Shown here piece after piece: positions 24,931 through 33,212 of a stretch of 64,000 nucleotides of DNA. Below the pieces are notes generated by a model. It worked only from the letters and a program-made list of their open reading frames with translations. It ran no database searches and was not told the origin of the DNA. Location of the stretch: assembly GCF_003001955.1 (NCBI RefSeq), contig NZ_PVNH01000014.1, positions 62,001 through 126,000 on the forward strand. Reading direction: 5' to 3'. This DNA comes from Prauserella shujinwangii. Its GTDB lineage: Bacteria; Actinomycetota; Actinomycetes; Mycobacteriales; Pseudonocardiaceae. Position numbers and translations under genes: made by a program. Each line of letters begins with the position of its first letter. Position 1 is the stretch's first letter.

Positions 24931-25120
24931 CGGAATCCCCTTTCCGCGTGGTGGTCGGTGCCGGCCACCCGTTATCCGAAAATAGCAGCAGGGTGGCATC
25001 GCACGTGCTGTTGTGCCGGTAAAAGTGCCCCTGGTCCCGGTTTTCCGCTCCTGACACACTGAGGACACCGAGTTCGCGGGCACCGGTGGTTTTTCGGCGG
25101 CCGGGGGAGGTGGTGCCCCT

Positions 25121-28100
25121 GTGCACGAAGAAATCGACTTCGGCATTCTCGGTTCGATGCGAGTGCGGCTGCACGGGAATCTGTCCGTGCAGTGGACCGG
25201 GCGGCGCAGGGAACGGCAACTGCTGGCCGCGCTGCTCACCAGGCCTGGGCGGCTGGTGCCGTTCGACACCGTGGTCGACTGGGTGTGGGGAGAGCGGGAG
25301 AAGGCCCCCCAGGATCCGGCCGCCACGCTGAGCACCCATGGCGGCCGGGTCCGGGCCGCACTGCGCGACTGCGGTCTCGCGGTTCAACTGGACATTGTGG
25401 ACGGTCGGATCCGGTTGCGCGTCGACCGGGAGAGGATCGACCACCACGTCTTCCGGCGGCTCGTCGCCGAGGCCAAGGAAGCGAGCGCACGAGGAGAGCA
25501 CGAGCGGGCCCACGCCGGCCTTCTGGAGGCGATCGGCCTGTGGGCGGACGAACCGCTCGCGGAACTCGACACCGAACCGGCCCGGGACTGGCGGCAGGAG
25601 GTCATCCGCCACGACTGGCTTCCCGCGAACACGTTGCTCGTGGAGCAGGAAGTGCGCCTGCGCCGGTACGACGACGCGCTGCGCAGGCTCGACGAGCTTC
25701 TGCGCGAGCACGGTCCGCTGCGCGAGCTCGGCAAGAAGCGGATCGCGGTGCTGCGGGCGGCGCACCGCCACGGCGAGGCCGACGAGTACTACCTCGCGTT
25801 GCACCGGACCTTGCGGGAAGAAGGCGATCACGACGGCGCCGACGACCTTCGCCGGTTCCACGACGATCACCGCCCCCGGAACGCGGTGCCCGCCAGGAGC
25901 GTTCCGGCGCCGGAGCCGCCCCGGCAGCTGCCGCGCGCGGTGTCCGACTTCACCGGGAGGGAGGAACTCTTCGCCGAACTCGACCACCTGGTCGGCATCG
26001 GTTCCGGGGCTCCGCAACCGACCGTCGTCGCGCTGGTGGGCGCGGCTGGATTCGGCAAGACCGCCGCCGTGGTCCAGTGGGCACACCGGGTCGCACGGCA
26101 GTTCCCGGCGGGTGCGGTCTTCGCCGATCTGCACGGCTTCGCCGAGCGCGGTCCCGCTCCGCCGACGGAGGTGGTGGACACCCTGCTGGCGTCGTTGGGC
26201 AGTCCGGCGGAGCACGTGGCCGGTCCCGTCCGCCGCGCGCGGCACCTTCGAGCGCTGCTGGCGGACCGCACGGTGCTGGTGGTGCTGGACAACGCGCGCA
26301 ACTCCGCGCACGTGCGCCCCCTGCTGCCCCTGCTCGACCGCTGCGTCGTGCTCGTCACCAGCAGACGGCGGTTCAGCGAGCTCGCCGTCGAGCACGGGAT
26401 CCGGTCGCTGACCGTCGGTCCGCTCTCGGATCCGCAGGCCGAGGCGCTGCTGGCCGAGCGCATCGGCGCCCGCTGTGCGCGGGAGCCGGCGGCCGTCGCC
26501 GAGCTCGTCCGGATGTGCGGTGGGATGCCGCTCGCGCTCGGGCTCGCGGCCGAGCGGGCCGCCGCCCGCGCCAACGTGCGCCTGGCCGACCTCGCCGGGC
26601 AGCTGCGCGACCGGCGAACGCTGCTCGGTATCGGAACCGAAGGAGACGGCCCGCATCGCAGCCTGGAAGCGGTCTTCGCGCTCTCCTTCGAGGCGCTGAC
26701 CGTGGAGGCAGGTCGCGTTTTCACGCTGCTCGGCGCGCATCCCGGTGCTGAGTTCGGGGTGGAGGTGGTCGCCGCGCTCGCGGGTGAGGACAGGGCGGCG
26801 GCCCGGGCCCGGCTCGACGAGCTCGTGAGCGCGCACCTGATCGAGCAACCCGCGGAGATCGATCGCTATCGGATGCACGACCTCGTGCACGCCTACGCGG
26901 CCTCGCTCGCCGCCGCCGATCCCGAGCGGCGTGCGGCGATGAGCCGCATGTTCGACTTCTACCTGCGGTGCGCGAGCAATGCCCGCGGGGCCGTACTGCC
27001 GCACACCGATCCGCTGCCACTGCCGGAGCCCGTGCCGGGGAGCGAGCCGATGACGTTCGCCGACGAACGGCGGGCCGTGCAGTGGTGCCTGCGGGAGCGG
27101 GCCAACCTGGAGGCCGCCACCGACTGCGCGTTCCGGCAGCGGTGGTACGGCATCGCCTGGCGGCTGCCGCACGCCACCGCCGAGATCTTCGGACGCTGCG
27201 GCTACTCCGCGGCGGCGGCCGCCGGTCTGGAGGTCGCGCGGGAGGCGGCGAAGGCCGACGGTGACGACCTCGCCGAGGCGGCGTCGCTCAACGACCTCGG
27301 CTACTACCTGCTCGACCTCGGTGAGGTCACCGCCGCGACTACGCGCTTCCGCGACGCGCTGGCGATCCTCGACCGGTGCGGGCACCCGCTGGGGGAGCTG
27401 ACCGTGCTGGTCAATGTCGCCGCCACGCACCATCGGTCTGGCGATCTCGACGAGGCGGAGCGGCTCTACCGGGAGTGCCTGCGGAAGGCCCAGCGCCTGG
27501 AGAACCCGGAGCGTGTCGCCACGGTGGAGCATCGACTCGGCGGGATCTGCCACGAACGGGGCCGCCGGGACGACGCGATCGGGCACTTCGCGCGGGCGCT
27601 CCGGATCCGCGAGGAACTCGGTGACGCGGGCGGGCAGGTGGAGACGCTGGCGGAGCTCGCCGCCGTCCTGCGTGCGCACGGCCGCCGCGAACGGGCCGAG
27701 TCGTCCGCCCGGCGCGCCCTGGCCCTCCTGGAACGGGGCGAGAACGTGGCGGCGAGGGCCCGGCTGTTCGTGATCGCGGCGGAGCTCCGGGAGGACGCCG
27801 GGGAGCTGGGCGAGGCGGCCGAGTACGCACGCAGGGCGGCCGAGACCGCCCGGCCGGCCGGACAGGCCGACGCCGAAGCCGAGGCGCTCGACGCGCTGGG
27901 CAGGGTCGAGGCGAAGCTGGGGGAGCGCGACCGGGCCGCCGCGGCCTGGCACCGGTGCGCCGAGATCCACCACGGGCGGGGCAGGTCAGGAAAGGCGCGC
28001 GAGGTCGAGCGCCGCCTGGCGGAGATCGCCGCGGTCGAGACCGATCTCGTGCTTCCACACGCGAGGGATCTCGGCCGAACCGGGGTGGCGGATCCGGCCT

Positions 28101-28123
28101 CACAGGTGCCGGGTGACGCGTGA
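25121..28123 (+). CDS. SARP/AfsR family transcriptional regulator
   Basis: A 1000-residue AfsR-type regulator. The OmpR-like winged helix (about 10-105, FGILGSMRVRLHGNLSVQWTGRRRERQLLAALLTRPG) is followed by the BTAD domain (about 110-250). The NB-ARC module (about 275-560) has Walker A GAAGFGKT at 307-314 and CGGMPLALGLAAERAA; TPR repeats cover about 690-990. Family members bind direct repeats near -35 boxes and activate antibiotic or developmental genes after ATP-driven multimerisation. No biosynthetic cluster adjoins it. It is divergent from the effector/NLR pair (190-base gap) and upstream of a small peptide gene; either could be its target. The start is GTG at 25121. Confidence 0.9.
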   Translation: MHEEIDFGILGSMRVRLHGNLSVQWTGRRRERQLLAALLTRPGRLVPFDTVVDWVWGEREKAPQDPAATLSTHGGRVRAALRDCGLAVQLDIVDGRIRLRVDRERIDHHVFRRLVAEAKEASARGEHERAHAGLLEAIGLWADEPLAELDTEPARDWRQEVIRHDWLPANTLLVEQEVRLRRYDDALRRLDELLREHGPLRELGKKRIAVLRAAHRHGEADEYYLALHRTLREEGDHDGADDLRRFHDDHRPRNAVPARSVPAPEPPRQLPRAVSDFTGREELFAELDHLVGIGSGAPQPTVVALVGAAGFGKTAAVVQWAHRVARQFPAGAVFADLHGFAERGPAPPTEVVDTLLASLGSPAEHVAGPVRRARHLRALLADRTVLVVLDNARNSAHVRPLLPLLDRCVVLVTSRRRFSELAVEHGIRSLTVGPLSDPQAEALLAERIGARCAREPAAVAELVRMCGGMPLALGLAAERAAARANVRLADLAGQLRDRRTLLGIGTEGDGPHRSLEAVFALSFEALTVEAGRVFTLLGAHPGAEFGVEVVAALAGEDRAAARARLDELVSAHLIEQPAEIDRYRMHDLVHAYAASLAAADPERRAAMSRMFDFYLRCASNARGAVLPHTDPLPLPEPVPGSEPMTFADERRAVQWCLRERANLEAATDCAFRQRWYGIAWRLPHATAEIFGRCGYSAAAAAGLEVAREAAKADGDDLAEAASLNDLGYYLLDLGEVTAATTRFRDALAILDRCGHPLGELTVLVNVAATHHRSGDLDEAERLYRECLRKAQRLENPERVATVEHRLGGICHERGRRDDAIGHFARALRIREELGDAGGQVETLAELAAVLRAHGRRERAESSARRALALLERGENVAARARLFVIAAELREDAGELGEAAEYARRAAETARPAGQADAEAEALDALGRVEAKLGERDRAAAAWHRCAEIHHGRGRSGKAREVERRLAEIAAVETDLVLPHARDLGRTGVADPASQVPGDA

Positions 28124-28140
28124 CAGCCACTCGAAAGGGT

Positions 28141-28355
28141 GAATCTGGCCCCCGTGTCTGGATAGCAAATACTCTACTTTGAGTAGAGATGATTTGTCTC
28201 CATTTTCCTTCCTCGCAGGTGACGTGACCTATTCGCGCTAGCCGCGTCACCGTGCGTCACGCCGCTTCTCGGATGCTCTCGCCTCGATTAGCCCAATAGG
28301 TTTCTCGATGTTGTCGATCTCGTCGTCACCATCGGCGGAACTCCGAGGAGCTTTC
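28141..28355 (+). promoter_or_regulatory. AT-rich regulatory region with inverted and direct repeats
   Basis: This gap is clearly less GC-rich than its surroundings. It holds the inverted repeat CTCTACT-TTG-AGTAGAG (28172-28188), a GGTGACGTGACC palindrome around 28218, and two GCGTCAC heptamers spaced 10 bases apart around 28244-28260. SARP regulators usually bind heptamer direct repeats at about 11-base pitch, so the last element may be relevant. Promoter boxes are not clear. Confidence 0.4.
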
Positions 28356-28475
28356 TTGAAGGTTGTCAAGCAAGTCGCGTTCGTCGGTCTCGGCCTTGTC
28401 GCCGCTGCCGCGGCCATCACCGGTCACCCGGAGGTGCACGCCGCCGCCATGCACGTCCTCTGGTGGATCTGCTGA
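28356..28475 (+). CDS. Small secreted-like or membrane peptide, 39 residues
   Basis: A 40-codon frame with a TTG start at 28356 and the strong ribosome-binding site GAGGAG five bases upstream. The peptide starts MKVVKQVAFVGLGLVAAAAA, a basic N-terminus plus a hydrophobic helix, and ends in HVLWWIC with a terminal cysteine. No family is recognised. It lies between the SARP gene and the YihY gene, after an AT-rich repeat-bearing region. It may be a membrane peptide or a signal-peptide-like precursor. It is not similar to AfsS, the small protein controlled by AfsR in Streptomyces. The good ribosome site and the codon composition make it plausibly real. Confidence 0.5.
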   Translation: MKVVKQVAFVGLGLVAAAAAITGHPEVHAAAMHVLWWIC

Positions 28476-28526
28476 CCGGGCTCGGGCCGCCGGTGTGAAA
28501 GCCGCCGCGAAGGGAACCCTCGCGGC

Positions 28527-29567
28527 ATGAACGGCGGCAACAAGGACGAGCAACGGCGCCCGGACGGGGCCGGGCCGCGTGGGGAGCGCGCGGACGCCCC
28601 GGCCCAGATCCCGCCCCGCGGCTGGTGGCAGGTACTGCGCAGGGGGGTCAAGGCCGCGCAGGCGGACAACGTCCCGATCCTCGCGGGCGGGGTGGCCTTC
28701 TTCGGCTTCCTCGCCCTCTTCCCGACCATCATCGCGGCGCTCACGCTGTACGGGCTGATCGCGGATCCGGCGCAGGTCGCGCAGCAGACGTCGCAGTTCG
28801 CGTCGGCGCTGCCGCAGTCGGCGCAATCGCTCCTCACCGACCAGCTGGCCGCCTCGGCGAGCGCGGGCGGCGCGGCACTGACGGTCGGGCTCGCCGTCTC
28901 TCTGCTCGTCGCGCTGTGGAGCGCGTCCGGCGGCGTGAGCAACCTGATGACCGCGGTGAACATCGCCTACGACGAGGAGGACGAGCGCGGCTTCGTCAAG
29001 CTCAGGGCCATCGCCCTCGCGCTGACCCTGGCGCTGATCGTCGTCGCGCTCGTGGCCCTCGCGCTGGTCGCGGTGTTCCCGCCGGTGATCGCCAACCTGC
29101 AGCTCGGCGTCGTCGGCAACGTGTTCGCGCAGGTGGGCCGCTGGGTGCTGCTGGTGGGCGTGTTCCTGGTGGCGCTCGCGGTGATCTACCGGGTGGCTCC
29201 CGACCGCAGCACCCCGCGCTGGCAGTGGGTCAGCCCCGGCGCGGTGATCGCGACGGTGCTGTGGATCATCGTCAGCGTCGGGTTCAGCTTCTACGTCAGC
29301 AACTTCGGCAACTACAGCGCCACCTACGGCGCGATCGCCGGGGTCGTCGTGCTGATGCTGTGGCTCTTCCTCACCAGCTACCTGGTGCTGCTCGGCGCCG
29401 AGATCAACGCCGAGTCCGAGCGGCAGACGGTGCGGGACACCACCACGGGGCGGCCGCAGCCGAGGGGCGAACGCGGCGCGCACAGTGCCGACACCCAGGC
29501 GGCCGAGGCCAGGGAGGCCGCGCAGGCCGAGGGCACGGGGCGTGAGCGAGCCTCGCACCGGCGCTGA
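28527..29567 (+). CDS. YihY/virulence factor BrkB family membrane protein
   Basis: A 346-residue protein with six membrane helices between about residues 48 and 300. Signature regions are NVPILAGGVAFFGFLALFPTIIAALTLYGL, LWSASGGVSNLMTAVNIAYDEEDERGFVKLRAIAL and YSATYGAIAGVVVLMLWLFLTSYLVLLGAEINAE, diagnostic of the family. No transport function is firmly established. The ends are charged and disordered. The following MFS gene may start within its last codons. Confidence 0.92.
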   Translation: MNGGNKDEQRRPDGAGPRGERADAPAQIPPRGWWQVLRRGVKAAQADNVPILAGGVAFFGFLALFPTIIAALTLYGLIADPAQVAQQTSQFASALPQSAQSLLTDQLAASASAGGAALTVGLAVSLLVALWSASGGVSNLMTAVNIAYDEEDERGFVKLRAIALALTLALIVVALVALALVAVFPPVIANLQLGVVGNVFAQVGRWVLLVGVFLVALAVIYRVAPDRSTPRWQWVSPGAVIATVLWIIVSVGFSFYVSNFGNYSATYGAIAGVVVLMLWLFLTSYLVLLGAEINAESERQTVRDTTTGRPQPRGERGAHSADTQAAEAREAAQAEGTGRERASHRR

Positions 29568-30855
29568 GCTGCGGGGCACCATGGCGGGCGCGCCGGGCAG
29601 CCGCCACACGGCGCTCACCTGGCCGCAACGCCGGTTCCTGCTTCTGCTGGCGCTGCCCGCGTTCGGGATCGCCTTCGCCTACACGGTCGTGACCACCTAC
29701 GGCCCGGTGCTGCTCGGCCGGTTCGCGGGACCGTCCACGATCGGCATCCTGATCGGCAGCGAGGGCGTTCTCGCGCTCGTGATTCCGCTGCTGGTCGGCG
29801 GCTGGTCGGACCGGCTGCGCACCCGGGTGGGCGGCAGGCTGCCGTTCGTGCTGGCCGCGGCCGTGGTGGCGGCCGTGGCGCTCGTGCTGCTGCCGCTGGC
29901 CGGTGGTTCCCCGTACCTGGTGGTGCCCGCCCTGCTGCTGTTCTTCGCGGCGTACTTCACCTACTACGCGCCCTACTACGCCCTCTACCCGGACCTCGTG
30001 CCCGAGGGCATGGAGGGCCGCTCCCAGGGCTTCCAGGGCGGGCTGCGCGCCGCCGGGCTGCTGCTGGCGCTGGCCGGGGGCGGTGTGCTGCTGGCGCTGT
30101 GGCGGCCACTGCCGTTCGTGCTCGCCGCCGCCGTGCTGCTCCTGCTCCCGGCGAGCCTGGTCGCCGCCGTCCGGGGGCGGTCCACCGACGTGGCGGACGG
30201 CGAGCGGGGAAACGGAGCCGCCGCGGCACTGGCCATCCTGCGCGCGGACCGCCGCATCCGGAACTGGGCGGTCGCCAACGCCTGCTGGGAGGCCGCGCTC
30301 GGCGCCCTGCGGACGTTCGTCGTGCTCTACTTCACCGCCGGGCTCGGCTTCTCCCTCAGCGGCACGTCGGGTGCGCTGGCGCTCGTCGGCGTCGCGGCGG
30401 TGGTCGCCGCCCCGCTGGCGGGCAAGCTCGGCGACCGCTACGGCGTGCGGCGGGTGATGATCGCCGCCGCCCTGCTGTTCGCCGTCGGCGTCACCCCCGC
30501 CGTGGTCACCACCGACACCACGTTCGTCGCGGCCATCCTGCCGGTCGCCTTCGCGGCCGTGGTCCTGCTGACCCTGCCCTACTCCCAGCTGATGAGCCTG
30601 CTGCCGGAGCGCACCAGGCACGGGGTCGGGGCTGGCCTGTTCGGCTTCAGCCGCGGGGTCGGGCTGCTCGCCGGGCCGTTGCTGGCCGGGCAGGCGATCG
30701 ACGCGCTGCGCGGGGTGCCGGTGCTCAGCTTCGCCGCCACCGAAGGCTACTCGGCGATCTTCGCCGTCGCCGCCGTGTTCCTGCTGGCCGGCGTGTGGTT
30801 CCAGGGGCGGACCGCTACTCGAACCGGGACGGGTCCCCCGCGCCGTGCCGGATGA
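29542..30855 (+). CDS. Major facilitator superfamily transporter (SLC45/sugar-permease-like)
   Basis: A 437-residue MFS protein with 12 predicted helices. Features include GGWSDRLRTRVGGRLPFVL, the loop 2-3 signature of the glycoside-pentoside-hexuronide or SLC45-like MFS branch, and YYAPYYALYPDLVPEGMEGRSQGFQGGLRAAG. The second half has GKLGDRYGVRRVMIAAA. The GTG at 29542 overlaps the YihY gene by 26 bases; an ATG at 29581 is an equally possible start. The 3' end overlaps the convergent YciO-like gene by 41 bases. The substrate is unknown. Confidence 0.85.
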   Translation: MSEPRTGAELRGTMAGAPGSRHTALTWPQRRFLLLLALPAFGIAFAYTVVTTYGPVLLGRFAGPSTIGILIGSEGVLALVIPLLVGGWSDRLRTRVGGRLPFVLAAAVVAAVALVLLPLAGGSPYLVVPALLLFFAAYFTYYAPYYALYPDLVPEGMEGRSQGFQGGLRAAGLLLALAGGGVLLALWRPLPFVLAAAVLLLLPASLVAAVRGRSTDVADGERGNGAAAALAILRADRRIRNWAVANACWEAALGALRTFVVLYFTAGLGFSLSGTSGALALVGVAAVVAAPLAGKLGDRYGVRRVMIAAALLFAVGVTPAVVTTDTTFVAAILPVAFAAVVLLTLPYSQLMSLLPERTRHGVGAGLFGFSRGVGLLAGPLLAGQAIDALRGVPVLSFAATEGYSAIFAVAAVFLLAGVWFQGRTATRTGTGPPRRAG

Positions 30856-31435
30856 TCTCGGCCTCGCCTTCGGAGAAGTCCACCACGGTGGTCGGCCGCA
30901 CGCCGCAGTCGCCCGAGTCGATCACCGCGTCGACCACGTTGTCCAGGCGCTCCTTGATCTCCCAGCCCTGGGTCAGCGGGTCCTCCTCGCCCGGCAGCAG
31001 CAGCGTGCTGGACAGCAGCGGACCGCCGAGCTCGGCCAGTAGCGCCTGCGTGGTGACGTGCGCGGGGATCCGCACGCCGACCGTCTTCTTCTTCGGGTGC
31101 AGCAGCCGGCGCGGCACCTCCTTGGTCGCGGGCAGGATGAAGGTGTAGCTGCCCGGGGTGGCGGCTTTGACCGCGCGGAACACCGCGTTGCTGACGTGCA
31201 CGAACTGGCCGAGCTGCGCGAAGTCCTGGCAGACCAGCGTGAAGTGGTGCCGGTCGTCGAGGTCGCGGATCGTCTTGATCCGGTCGACGCCCGACTGGTT
31301 GCCCGGCAGGCAGCCGAGGGCGAAGCAGGAGTCGGTGGGGTAGGCGATCAGGCCGTCGGCGCCCAGGATCTCGGCCACCTTGCGGATGGTGCGGGGCTGC
31401 GGGTTGTCCGGGTGCACGTCGAAGTACTTGGCCAT
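30815..31435 (-). CDS. YciO/TsaC-like threonylcarbamoyl-AMP synthase family protein
   Basis: A 206-residue YrdC-fold protein. The nucleotide-binding face is visible in GLIAYPTDSCFALGCLPGNQSGVDRIKTIRDLDDRHHFTLVCQD and in PGSYTFILPATKEVPRRLLHPKKKTVGVRIPAH. The sequence resembles the YciO branch more than TsaC itself, in which the conserved KRP motif is altered. YciO proteins bind RNA and ATP, but a tRNA-modifying role is less certain. The ATG is at 31435. Confidence 0.88.
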   Translation of the reverse strand: MAKYFDVHPDNPQPRTIRKVAEILGADGLIAYPTDSCFALGCLPGNQSGVDRIKTIRDLDDRHHFTLVCQDFAQLGQFVHVSNAVFRAVKAATPGSYTFILPATKEVPRRLLHPKKKTVGVRIPAHVTTQALLAELGGPLLSSTLLLPGEEDPLTQGWEIKERLDNVVDAVIDSGDCGVRPTTVVDFSEGEAEIIRHGAGDPSRFE

Positions 31436-31520
31436 GGGCTGAGCCTAGTCCCGGGCCGCCGCGACGCGAGCCAGCCGGACGGGGCCGCCCCCGGTGTGGG
31501 GACGCGGGCCGGGGAACGGG

Positions 31521-32351
31521 TCAGGCCGGTTTGACGGCGACTCCGGCGAGGCACCGGGCGCGCGCCGGGACGCCCTCCCACCACTCCGTCTCGGTGCCGT
31601 CCGGCCGCCACTCGACCGTCCACGTCAGGCCGGGGTCGAGCAGCTCCCAGCCGTCGAAGAAGCCAGCGATGCCGTCCCGGTCGCGCAGGACGGCCGGGCT
31701 GGACGTTCTGGCGTAGTTCCCGGCGACCCGCCGGACGTCCTCGTCGTCGAGCTCGTCGCAGCCGTGCGAGAGCACGAGCAGGCTGCCCGCCGCCAGCTGG
31801 TCACGGTAGAAGGCGAGCACCTTGCCCGGCTCACGCTCGTCGGGCACGAAGTGCAGCAGCGCGGTCACCAGCAGGCAGACCGGCTCGGCCTGATCGATGA
31901 CGCCCGTCGCGAGCACCTGCTCCCACAGCAGGTCACGGTCGAAGAAGTCCGCGCACACCGCCTTGTGCCGCTCGGGGTCGGCCTCGTCGGCCAGCAGGAT
32001 CGACGCGTGGGCGTGGGCGATCTCCTCGTTGTCGACGTAGACCACCCTGGCTCGCGCCTCCGGATCGGTCTCGTCCGCCACCTGGTGCGCCTGCCCCTGG
32101 CTGGGCAGGCCGGCGCCGATGTCGACGAACTGCCGGACGCCGCGCCCGAGGGCGCACCGGACCGCGCGGCCCACGAACGCCCGGTTCGACCGCAACGCCT
32201 CCCGCATGTCCGGCACCGTGGCCAGCTGCTGGTCGGCGAACTCGCGGTCGATCGCGTAGTGGTGGGTACCGCCGAGGAGGTAGTCGTAGACCCGGGCCGA
32301 GCTCGGCCGGTCCACGGACGCGGCGAACGCGTCGATCGATCTGTCCCCCAT
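31521..32351 (-). CDS. SAM-dependent methyltransferase, DUF574/Methyltransf_19 family (copy 2)
   Basis: A 276-residue paralogue of the methyltransferase at 19777-20610. The shared opening is SARVYDYLLGGTHHYAIDREFADQQL and the shared SAM site VRQFVDIGAGLPSQGQAHQVA. The two copies are clearly related along their full length but quite diverged, so they are old paralogues, not a recent duplication. The start is ATG at 32351. Confidence 0.85.
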   Translation of the reverse strand: MGDRSIDAFAASVDRPSSARVYDYLLGGTHHYAIDREFADQQLATVPDMREALRSNRAFVGRAVRCALGRGVRQFVDIGAGLPSQGQAHQVADETDPEARARVVYVDNEEIAHAHASILLADEADPERHKAVCADFFDRDLLWEQVLATGVIDQAEPVCLLVTALLHFVPDEREPGKVLAFYRDQLAAGSLLVLSHGCDELDDEDVRRVAGNYARTSSPAVLRDRDGIAGFFDGWELLDPGLTWTVEWRPDGTETEWWEGVPARARCLAGVAVKPA

Positions 32352-32364
32352 CGACAACCCCCTG

Positions 32365-32540
32365 TCACTCGTCCGGGCGATCCCTTGCCCAGTGTGCCCG
32401 GTGCGCACCGGTGCGTGCACGGGGGCCGGTGCGCCGGACCGTCGTCGGGTACTCGCCGTCGCGGGGCAGGACGTTGGTGACGTGGCCGCGGCAGGTCAGC
32501 GGCAGCCATGGGGACGAACACCGGCCCGCTCGGCGGGCCT
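32365..32540 (-). pseudogene. Possible 3' remnant of a leftward gene
   Basis: Between the methyltransferase start and the TetR stop, the minus strand reads protein-like sequence without a start codon: LTCRGHVTNVLPRDGEYPTT and onward to a stop at 32365. Codon usage is coding-like. It stops abruptly at the TetR gene, suggesting the 5' part was lost when the TetR/MFS pair arrived. No family is recognised. Confidence 0.3.
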
Positions 32541-33125
32541 TCAGCCGAGGAGGCCGATCGCGTGCTCGATGGAGCTCCGGATGTCCCTGGGGGCATGCCC
32601 CGCACGGGCTCGAAGCCGCCACCCGAGGATGAGGGTGAACAGCAGGTCGGTCAGTTTGTGGGGATCGGCCTCGACTGGAATCTCTCCGCTGTCGCGCATC
32701 CGGGTGAGTAGGTCTGCGAGGCCGGCCCGGGTGAGATCGAACGCCGTTTCGGTCCGTCGAGCGATGTCCGGGTCCGTGCCGCCCATCTCTGCGGCGGTGT
32801 TGACAACGAAACACCCTGCTGGATCAGGCGCCTGCGCATCGCTTCCCAGCGCGACCGCGGCCACCGCGTCGGTCAACCCGTCCATGGTCGGGTTGGCATT
32901 TCGGAACCGCTGACATCCGTCGGAACTCTCCGTTGCCCGATAGTGATCGAGGGTGCGCAGGAAGAGCCGGCGCTTGTCGCCGAAGGTGCGGTAGAGGCTG
33001 CTCGGGTTGAGCTCGAGCGCCTCACCCAGGTCCCGCGTGCTGGTGGCGTGGAAGCCCTTGCGCCAGAAGACATCGGTCGCCCGGTGGACGGCTGTCTCCT
33101 CGTCGAATCCGCGCGGCCTGGCCAT
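32541..33125 (-). CDS. TetR/AcrR family regulator of the adjacent MFS exporter
   Basis: A 194-residue TetR repressor. The helix-turn-helix reads ATDVFWRKGFHATSTRDLGEALELNPSSLYRTFGDKRRLFLRTL, the YfiR/TetR_C_11-like type. The ATG at 33125 has GGGAGG upstream. It is divergent from an MFS gene across an 87-base gap holding a perfect 32-bp palindrome, its likely operator. GC content here is visibly lower than in the flanking genes, hinting at lateral acquisition together with the MFS gene. Confidence 0.9.
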   Translation of the reverse strand: MARPRGFDEETAVHRATDVFWRKGFHATSTRDLGEALELNPSSLYRTFGDKRRLFLRTLDHYRATESSDGCQRFRNANPTMDGLTDAVAAVALGSDAQAPDPAGCFVVNTAAEMGGTDPDIARRTETAFDLTRAGLADLLTRMRDSGEIPVEADPHKLTDLLFTLILGWRLRARAGHAPRDIRSSIEHAIGLLG

Positions 33126-33168
33126 CGATCCTCCCTGTGTTGTGGAGCGGATGCTCCCAATGCTAGCG

Positions 33169-33200
33169 TCTCGTTCGGGAGCGATCGCTCCCGAACGAGA
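33169..33200. promoter_or_regulatory. Perfect 32-bp palindromic TetR operator
   Basis: TCTCGTTCGGGAGCGA (33169-33184) is followed directly by its exact reverse complement (33185-33200). It lies in the tetR-MFS intergenic gap, 12 bases before the MFS start codon. A weaker GGAGC-GGAT-GCTCC inverted repeat lies at 33144-33157, nearer tetR. Confidence 0.8.
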
Positions 33201-33212
33201 GAGGAACACACA

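Noticed and set aside
20806-28475. Natural-product biosynthetic cluster around the SARP regulator
   Set aside because: No polyketide, peptide or terpene synthase, and no modifying enzymes of a pathway are present in the neighbourhood. The single GT-B-like protein is not enough.
28356-28475. Small peptide as an AfsS homologue
   Set aside because: It lacks the Thr-rich repeated motif and the size of AfsS. Only its position near an AfsR-like gene is similar.
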